Source: Neofusicoccum parvum (lineage: Eukaryota > Ascomycota > Dothideomycetes > Botryosphaeriales > Botryosphaeriaceae). From it: 64,000 nt of DNA. How positions within the stretch are numbered: position 1 is the first letter of the stretch; every line of letters begins with the position of its first letter. The notes under the pieces were generated by a model. That model saw nothing but the letters and a program-made list of their open reading frames with translations, did not search any database and was not told the DNA's origin. Of this stretch, positions 56,805-64,000 are shown piece by piece. The stretch is from the NCBI GenBank assembly GCA_020912385.1, contig CP087207.1:186001-250000 (forward strand), read 5' to 3'. A program made the translations under genes and the position numbers.

Positions 56805-59800
56805 ATGTCTTCTCTCAAACGACTGTTCAAGAAGAAAGTCAACGGCGCGGGGAGTGGACAAGATACCGACGCTCAAGATGAGGGCGAGCAGTATGGGTTA
56901 TTTACCCTCCATGACGGTGTGAACGAGGCAGTGGTTCTCGAGTGAGTTCCATGACCAACTTCCGTGACTGATCACCCTAACGACTTGCTAGCATCGTTGC
57001 AGTCCACGGTCTCGGTGGCCACTGGCGCGACACATGGATGGCAGAAAATGAGAGACTATGGCTCCGCGATTCCATCCCGATCAAAATGGCTGCCGCCTCA
57101 ACCAATGCACGAATCTTCTCCTACGGCTACAACGCGAATACAGCTTTCAGCAGGGCAGTGACGGACATCACTGATGAAGCGGCGATGCTTCTCGATCGAA
57201 TAAAGAGCGAACGGAAATCAGCGAATGAGCGGAAAAGGCCGCTCATCTTCATTGCGCACAGCCTGGGTGGCATCCTGGTCAAGAAGGTGCTTCGGTCTTA
57301 TCGCCCCTTACATAAGTCGATTGCTAAATGATTCGAAGGCCATGATCATCGCGCACGAGAGAACACTGGAATATGGAGAGTTGCTGGAAAGCATTAAAGG
57401 TGCCATGTTCCTCAGCACGCCTCATCGGGGCTCTGACGCCGCTTATTGGGCCACATTTGCAGCAAGTGTCCTTAAAACTCTGCAGTTGGGGCGTGGAACG
57501 AATTCAAACTTCGTTTCAGCACTCCAAAGGAATTCAGTAGAGTTTGCGAATATCTCCCAGCAGTGGATCGAGCGCGCAGCTCCGCTCCGCATCCGGACTT
57601 TCTATGAAACGGAGAGACTTCACGGAGAGCTCGTACGTTTTTCTTACAATATCAATTCAGGAAAGTACTAATAGTACGGCAGGTTGTTGACAAAGAGTCC
57701 GCAAGACTGGGTCTTGTGAACGAAGTCGCTGTCGGGGTTGCGGGTGCAGATCACCGGAGTATCTGCAAGTTCAACAATTTCGGAAGCCAGAAATACAAGC
57801 CAATAGAAGATGCAACGGAGGATCTAGCACAATTTGCATTAGGATCATGTCCCACTTGTACGTAGACATGCTCCATGTTGTCTGCATAGGACATCTTTGT
57901 CTTACTAATCGTAGTGGAGTACGCGATGACGCCTGATGAAATCCAGAGTTTACAAGCACTATACACGTCAAACTATGAGGAGCACCGTTTCCGGAATCCA
58001 TCGAGAGAGCCTGGAACATGCGAATGGGTTCTTGAAGACGAACAGTACCGGGAGTGGCAGTCGAAATCTACGTCTTCACTTTTGTGGATATCAGCCGATC
58101 CGGGGTGTGGAAAGTCGGTTCTCTCATCGTATTTGTACGACTATCTGAAGGACCCATCTCACAATCATGGTGGAGTTGTATGTCAGTTCTTCTTCAAGAG
58201 TGATAACGAGGGACAACGAACCGGTTCTACGGCTATATGTGCTATCTTGCATCAACTCCTTAGTGCGCGGCCGCTCCTTATTAAGCACGCACGAGCACAA
58301 CACATCCGCAAAGGAGCAGGACTTATCGGGGACTTAACTGGTCTTTGGCAGCTTTTTTTGCTTGCTACTTCAGATAAAGACTGCGGACCTGTTACCCTCG
58401 TCTTAGATGGCCTCGACGAGTGCGAAGAACGATCAAGGGGCCGCTTGCTCGAACTGTTGCGGAACTTCTTTCAGGACGAAAACAGTACACAATACATCAA
58501 GGTTATTGTCGCCAGCAGACCATACTCCACCATTCGGAACATCATGAGTGAGTCTCCAACCATTAGACTCAAGACCGAGACCCGTTTGGATGCAATTGAT
58601 GCCGATGTGAAGCGAGTTGTAAAAGGGAGATTACACCGTCTCATGGCCCGAATGGAACTTACCAATCAAGGACCTATCTTTCAACTAGAACAAAAGCTTC
58701 TTAGAAAAGCCGACCACACATTCTTGTGGGTCTCATTGGTGCTGGACATGATCGATGCAGCTTCATGGGCTTCCTTTTCCGAGCTAAACGCACTGCTGGA
58801 CGAGCCGCATCAAGACCTGGACTCGCTATATGAAAACATACTTGCAAAGGTCCCATCACCAGCCAAAGCAAGACGACTTTTAAACCTTGTGCTTGGGTCT
58901 TTCGAACCACTCACACTAGAGCAACTCGACATCGCATGTGCCATCAGGCTGGGCGATAAGACTTTGCAAGATTTGGAAGTTCGCCGTTTCACATTGCCAG
59001 AAGCCGGTGTCATTGACACGTGCAGTCTTTTCCTCAGAGTTGTTGATGACAAAGTCTTTTTTGTTCATCAAACTGCCCGAGAATTTCTCCTCTCTCGACA
59101 GACGGCACATGTCAATGACCCAAAATCAGTCTTTCTGCTGCCATGTGGATCGAACTCCAATTTCAGAACCTGGGCAAACTCATTTGACATTACCTATTCA
59201 CAATTGGTCATGGCGGAGGTCTGCATCGCCTATCTCCTCCTTGAAGAATTCGGAGGCCGCACATTCCGAGCTTCGGAACCGCTTTTCAAACATGCGTCCC
59301 TGTTTTGGCCAAGGTATTTTGCATTGTCTCAGGAAAAGGCCCACGAGGATCTCCTCCTCTCTGTCCAGCAAATTCTGTCAGACGAAGAGGAAGAAAGACT
59401 GTGGGTTCTACCCTGGAGGACGAGAGCCGTAAACTACGCATGGGACTATAGCCCATCCTCCGAGTCTTCCTTGCCGTACGGTGTATCTCAAATGGCTTCA
59501 TACCTCGGATTTCACACGATTATACCTTTCGTATATCGTCCAGACTGTGACAGCGCAGGGTCACATTTAGCTCACTCTATTCTCCGGAACCACAAACAAA
59601 CGGTGGAGGCTCTGCTGAAAGGCGGTGCAAACCCTAACTTGGCTGAAACAACGAGAGAGTATAGCACCCCGCTTCATGAACTTGCTCGCAGGAAGATATG
59701 TGTGGAGAACAAGGAGATGTTCTGTTGGGCCGTGGATCGTCTCGTCAATGCAGGGGCTGACCTTAATGCATTGCATAAGCTCCATGATATCACCCCTCTC

Positions 59801-60385
59801 GCCTTGGCTATAAGGACTGCAAATGATCTGGATTTTATCAGTCATCTTCTCAAGGGAAATGCCGGTATCAGAGAGGATCCAATCAGTCAGGATGAAGTTT
59901 GGGACGCAATATACCTCATTGAAGACGACCCTGGCCTCGACTATTATCTCGCCCTTATTCAATTATTACGCCAAAATGGTCTTGATCTGGAAAGAAAACC
60001 AGCCCCCCTCCTGACAGCTATCCTGAGAAGGTCCTATCCAGTCACACGGGCTCTTCTTGAGCTCGGAGTCAGTCAGGCTAATTTGGATCTACATGGAAAG
60101 ACAGCGTACGATCTACGCAATGAGGTACCTGGATTCTTCGAATATTTTTCTCTTATGCCATTGATCAGGCCTCCGTTTGTGACTGCTGACAGCCCCTCCG
60201 ATGGTTCCATCCACGAACCACATCCAATCAAGGGCCAAACAGAGAGACCGAGACCACGGTTTTTGGAACCTCACCAACAAAATAATGGCTATATCTGGAT
60301 CTTACCGAAAGACACGGTGAGGAGGCTAAGCCAAGGTCTAGAGCCAGTGAATCGAGCGGCCACGGCGTCTCCCATTCCAAGATGA
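56805..60385 (+). CDS. NLR-type protein: SesB-like hydrolase, NACHT NTPase, ankyrin repeats
   Basis: Fungal NOD-like receptor of 1123 residues, exons 56805-56941, 56992-57286, 57339-57632, 57683-57857 and 57915-60385. The N-terminal effector part (about residues 45-260) is an alpha/beta hydrolase of the SesB type: IVAVHGLGGHWRDTW, nucleophile elbow FIAHSLGGILVKKAM, and FLSTPHRGSD. A NACHT module follows, with Walker A ISADPGCGKSVL (about 58087-58122), Walker B VTLVLDGLDECEE and a distal FVHQTAREFLL. The C-terminal sensor part contains ankyrin-like units (KQTVEALLKGGANPNLAE, DRLVNAGADLNALH, VTRALLELGVSQANLD). In fungi such proteins mediate allorecognition and cell-death responses; the hydrolase is thought to act on lipids. 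All motifs look intact. It converges on a HET-domain gene 802 bp away. Confidence 0.92.
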
Positions 60386-61187
60386 ATTGGGTGCGAGCTC
60401 TTTTTTCGTGTTCTTCTTTTTGTGTAAGGAAAACGAAAGAAGTTACAGCGGGCACTTATTCGTAGCAGTAGGGCTTTGAAGCTTGATATGCTCTTCATGT
60501 TTCTCAACTTAGTTACAATTAAGGGGGAAGGCGGTCTTATTTACATTTTGTTTTTCTCCATTTTGATACTTTTACTACAGTTGATTCCCTATGTTATCTG
60601 GTTCTATTTGTGCTACTATAAGAAATAAGCTGAATCGATCCGATATGCCATTACTTATGATACCTCAGAGCGCCTGAACTGTAATGCGCAGCACGAGTCC
60701 CCAATCTACGTCGTGATAACTAACTCTCAAACTGCCTCTACTGAAATTACCGCCACAATCAACCCAGCTAAAGTCCGCCTTACACTTTGGAATGCTCTCT
60801 ACTACTATCTCCATTTCTCCAATCTGTTTCTGCCCAAATGTGCTGCATCATGCCGCCTACATGCTCATCCTGCGCATATCTGCCTCGCTGGGAGCCGCAC
60901 GTACGTCTTCCAAAGATGCACCAGTAGCTGAGGCTGCGTACGTGATAGGTAGGGTCTATACAGGTTCGTGGTGCGGTCATGTGCTTGAGGTGAACGAGGG
61001 TATGACAGTCGTGTCATTATCAAGTAGGATGGGTTTGGCCTCGTAGAACCAGGATATTGTGAGGGGTAGGGTGCGCCAGAAACCGAAACCGGCGCGACGG
61101 TCAGCGTGAACGAACAGGGAGTCTGAGGAGGAGGTGAGGTCAGTGGCGATGTCGGTGACGAGAATGTAAGGGGACGGGGATTTACCA
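60386..61187. other. Convergent intergenic region between NLR and HET genes
   Basis: About 800 bp with short ORFs only. Two overlapping minus-strand frames at 60865-61195 show no known domain; they could be remains of extra 3' coding sequence. Confidence 0.55.
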
Positions 61188-61643
61188 TCATGCAATCAGA
61201 ACATTCTCAAATTGCGGCCTAGCCTTTGCCCATTGTCGTAGGAACACCCATCCGATGCCGATGCGAGACAGAAATTGGCCGTTTTCTTCAACAAGCATGA
61301 CGTCCACTCGAGGAGGTGGATAAAGAAATTTGCCCTCACGGTCGTAGTATGTCAGGGCCCTCTCTCTGTCTCGATAGATTTCGGAGAGCTCAGAGTCCTC
61401 GACATATCCCCTGAAATAGTGACGATGAGGATGGAAACAGCTCGCTTCACTGGATAGAGAGCCTTTAGAACATGAAACAGAACAGGCAATGAATTTGATC
61501 CTTCGGCCGGGGGAGAAGTACTTCGCCAAGTCTTTCCCTTTTACGATACCAATGGGGTAGCCATTGAGATCTCTGACCTCGCAACTGCCTTTGTTGACGC
61601 ACTGTTCATGATTCACGTGTGGAGCCACAGTGAATGTTTCTGT
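61188..61643 (-). pseudogene. Severed C-terminal part of the HET-domain gene
   Basis: Open frame in the same phase as the HET gene, separated from it by one TAG at 61646-61644. It encodes about 151 further residues, including HEQCVNKGSCEVRDLNGYP and the end RIGIGWVFLRQWAKA, which has the look of a normal HET-protein C terminus. There is no usable intron around the stop, since GT and AG are fewer than 30 bp apart. The change CAG to TAG, a C-to-T transition at CpA, would explain the break; the original codon is inferred. Confidence 0.7.
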
Positions 61644-63671
61644 CTATGTGCGGCCAAGAAGGACTCCAGGCTGTGAGCCAAGTGTGCAAGAGTCTGTGGC
61701 TTGCAGCGGTGGAGGCGCCTCGTCCAAGAAATTTCTGGATCCACGCCACCTCAGAGTTGAAGCATCGTTGAGCTCTTCGAACGTGAGTTCGTTCAGCGGT
61801 GGTATCTGGGGGGCCGAGTCGATGCATCCATCCCTCCACGCGATGGCCACGTATAGCTGTGCAGACATTCTGTACTCATTTGCCAGACGTATCTTAGTCG
61901 GACGACGTTTGTCGCAACTATCTTGATTTTGCCATTTATCAAGATTCCGCACTTGAATTGGACGAAAAAGCCAGTTTCCACCACATTCCTCGTACACGGA
62001 CCATTGCGTTAATGGCCCGAGGAAGTAACGATGGTATTCGCCGATAGTGGCTTGCAAAGATCCCCAAGACCAACTTGGTGACACAAAGTCCCTGGACTTT
62101 CGACAGGAGGTGTGCTGCGAATCCGCGTACCAAAACAACCCATGATAAAAGTCACTCCGCGGAATCCCGTAAACCAAAGCGTTGTCTCCGTAGAGGCTGT
62201 TCGCAATTCCAGTGAAAGCATTGAAGATATCGGACTCATGTGTGAGATGTCGCGTGTTGTAGTTTGCCAGATGCCGGTAGTAAGAGGACCTCAAGAACAT
62301 CGCATCCTCGCGGTCCCCAATGAGTAGGAGTGTCCCTTGGTCTCTTACGTCGTACACTGCTTCTTTAAAGACATCCTCCGAAAGATTATCATAATTACAC
62401 TCGAAATATACTTGTGTCTCGGTAAACCAGAGCTTCCGGTTGGCTAGCACGGCCTCTTGGTATGTCCATGCTCTTTGAGACCAGGTTGTCTTGTCCACAA
62501 CTCTCTTCCTTCCGGGCAACACATTGATGAGACTAGAGTCAGGCAGCTTGACAACTTTCTGGGAAGGCGTTCGTGGCTTTCCCACTCCGGAGATTCCTGA
62601 GTGCATACTGTCTCCTCCGGCGACGATGATAGTGAAGAGGGCTGAAGCAAATATGCCACCCATGGCGTCGATTTGATGTTGTTTGCTTTCCTGGTCATCT
62701 TGAACAATACAAAGACGGTCGACCCATAGGTATCGTTGACTAAGTTGAAGGCATATTTGAATGGCGTCTTCTATAGTGGCGGGTAGGATAGACGGAAGAT
62801 GGTCCTCAAATTGGTCCAACAATCCAATTGTAAGCTTCTCGTTCTCGGAGTCTTGTTCTCTGGATTGTCTTCCCCAAACGTAGCTGAGAGCTACAAAGGA
62901 ACTGTTGGGAGAGCCTTTCACAACGCATCTTTTCTCAACATCGATAAGCCGGAAATCTGATGGAAGATTGTATGTTCCTTGCTTGCAAGATGAGTGTTCT
63001 TCGAGGCATCCAGTTATGAGTTCTCGGAAAAGATCCCATCGAATTTCCTCTCCAACAGGCGAAATTGAGGGAGGCGTGATATCGCCGACTCCAGTGAGAA
63101 GCTGCGCATCTGCTCTCAAGACTGGACCAATTTCTATGGAGTCTTCGCGAGAGGCTTGGTGCATATGGTCGACAGCCACCAAGTTTATTGTTGCAAGTGC
63201 GTGTTCCAGATCCTTCGGATCACAAACCTCGATTTCCATGTAAAGATTGGATAGTGAAGGCTTGGACATGGTGGTCCGAAAAGTCACCCAGATTTCCAAC
63301 TCACAGAAGACGTCTGTCTGATCTTTGAGGTACTCCAGAAGGGCAGAGCAGAGGACACAGCACCTGCCTGCTACATCCACAGATCCGAGGTCTTGGAGCT
63401 TACCAAAACTGATCGGGGTCCGAGCAAGACTTTCAAGATCGTCCTCTTCCAGACAGAAAAGAAGATGTCTCAAATTGAGATGTTGACATCGCCCACAGAG
63501 CGGCGCATCTGTAGGCTGACGACAGGAAGAACAGGGTTTATGGAAGAAAGTGTACCATTCCTCGAAAATCAGATCCTCATCGTATCGGTCGAGCATGTCA
63601 TTGCAGATTTCACAGTCCGCGCGGGACAGCATGGATGAGGCAGTTGAGCTTTCGTCGTCCCAGAAATACAT
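61644..63671 (-). CDS. HET-domain (heterokaryon incompatibility) protein, probably truncated
   Basis: Intracellular incompatibility-type protein; 675 residues remain before an in-frame TAG. The N-terminal part is rich in cysteine pairs (CEICNDMLDRYD, CSSCRQPTDAPLCGRCQHL, CCVLC), as in many HET proteins. The HET domain (about residues 265-420) has FVALSYVWGRQ, LPATIEDAIQICLQLSQRYL, WVDRLCIVQDD and WSQRAWTYQEAVLANRKLW. HET domains trigger cell death on non-self recognition, and the fold resembles TIR. ATG 63671 is used; the longer open frame starts with a non-ATG codon. The reading frame continues past the TAG for 151 codons, so the gene is either a recent null allele or encodes a shortened protein. 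It faces the NLR gene. Confidence 0.85.
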   Translation of the reverse strand: MYFWDDESSTASSMLSRADCEICNDMLDRYDEDLIFEEWYTFFHKPCSSCRQPTDAPLCGRCQHLNLRHLLFCLEEDDLESLARTPISFGKLQDLGSVDVAGRCCVLCSALLEYLKDQTDVFCELEIWVTFRTTMSKPSLSNLYMEIEVCDPKDLEHALATINLVAVDHMHQASREDSIEIGPVLRADAQLLTGVGDITPPSISPVGEEIRWDLFRELITGCLEEHSSCKQGTYNLPSDFRLIDVEKRCVVKGSPNSSFVALSYVWGRQSREQDSENEKLTIGLLDQFEDHLPSILPATIEDAIQICLQLSQRYLWVDRLCIVQDDQESKQHQIDAMGGIFASALFTIIVAGGDSMHSGISGVGKPRTPSQKVVKLPDSSLINVLPGRKRVVDKTTWSQRAWTYQEAVLANRKLWFTETQVYFECNYDNLSEDVFKEAVYDVRDQGTLLLIGDREDAMFLRSSYYRHLANYNTRHLTHESDIFNAFTGIANSLYGDNALVYGIPRSDFYHGLFWYADSQHTSCRKSRDFVSPSWSWGSLQATIGEYHRYFLGPLTQWSVYEECGGNWLFRPIQVRNLDKWQNQDSCDKRRPTKIRLANEYRMSAQLYVAIAWRDGCIDSAPQIPPLNELTFEELNDASTLRWRGSRNFLDEAPPPLQATDSCTLGSQPGVLLGRT

Positions 63672-64000
63672 TTTACTAGTGTTGGAATAATCAGAAGAAT
63701 CGTTCAAGAACGGGGTAATTAAAAGTCACCTTACCTGGTGAGTTTTGAGATGAAGGATTGTTGTGATGACGGGGGAGGGTACTATCGTTCAAAGTAGAAC
63801 CACGCTTGTTATATAGATTGCATCGACCCCACCAAAAAACTTCTTTCTTTTTAACAAAGAAAAAGAAAAAGAAAATACGGATGCGTGATTTTGTGGCAAA
63901 TCAACAGCTTACGCACTGAAACAAATGTGAGTCTGTTCAAGTTTGGAAGGCTGAACGTCCCAATGAGACTCGCACAAGTATCGGAATCATATGCCGGAGT
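63672..64000. other. Upstream region of the HET gene
   Basis: Contains a purine-rich AAAG tract at about 63852-63874 and no gene. It is presumed 5' leader and promoter. Confidence 0.5.

Noticed and set aside
60865..61195. Two overlapping minus-strand frames after the HET gene
   Set aside because: No recognisable domain; the HET frame already ends with a plausible C terminus at 61188.

Overview
This is a window from a filamentous ascomycete genome (Pezizomycotina). The genes carry many short introns of about 45-110 bp with GT-AG ends. The families are typical of these fungi: Zn2Cys6 regulators, fungal P450s, MFS transporters, secreted GH1 and GH10 enzymes, a NACHT/ankyrin NLR and a HET-domain gene. 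I rebuilt each gene from splice sites. All complete spliced models keep an open frame whose total length is divisible by three. The species cannot be named from this sequence.

Layout. (1) 1-8.9 kb: a P450 cut by the window edge, an MFS permease, an SRPBCC-fold protein and a transcription factor with both C2H2 and Zn2Cys6 fingers. This looks like one end of a small-molecule gene cluster. (2) 10.3-28.7 kb: mixed metabolism, with an FAD/NAD(P) oxidoreductase, a second MFS transporter, a secreted GH1 glycosidase, a Baeyer-Villiger-type monooxygenase whose first intron holds 39 consecutive C, a zinc-free MDR reductase, a DUF6604 protein and an M13 metallopeptidase. (3) 28.7-38.5 kb: gene-poor DNA with a PaiB-like FMN-binding protein, a second P450, and an unrecognised protein ending in nine exact-length 13-residue repeats. 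A degenerate 77-bp repeat at 38.2 kb is the inverted relative of one at 4.65 kb.

(4) 38.5-53.7 kb: an aromatic-catabolism cluster. It holds a VAO-type oxidase, an MpaB-like oxygenase, a gentisate 1,2-dioxygenase divergent from a salicylate/3-hydroxybenzoate-type FAD hydroxylase, an NAD(P)-binding epimerase-like protein, a fumarylacetoacetate-hydrolase-family enzyme divergent from a Zn2Cys6 regulator, and a LaeA-like methyltransferase. Together these fit hydroxybenzoate -> gentisate -> ring cleavage -> hydrolysis, although no maleylpyruvate isomerase is present. (5) 55-64 kb: a secreted GH10 xylanase, then an allorecognition-type pair facing each other: a hydrolase-NACHT-ankyrin NLR and a HET-domain gene whose C-terminal part is cut off by one in-frame TAG.

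The strongest candidates for something undescribed are the 13-residue-repeat protein (36.2-37.5 kb) and the NLR/HET pair with the broken HET gene. The gentisate cluster is the clearest functional unit.
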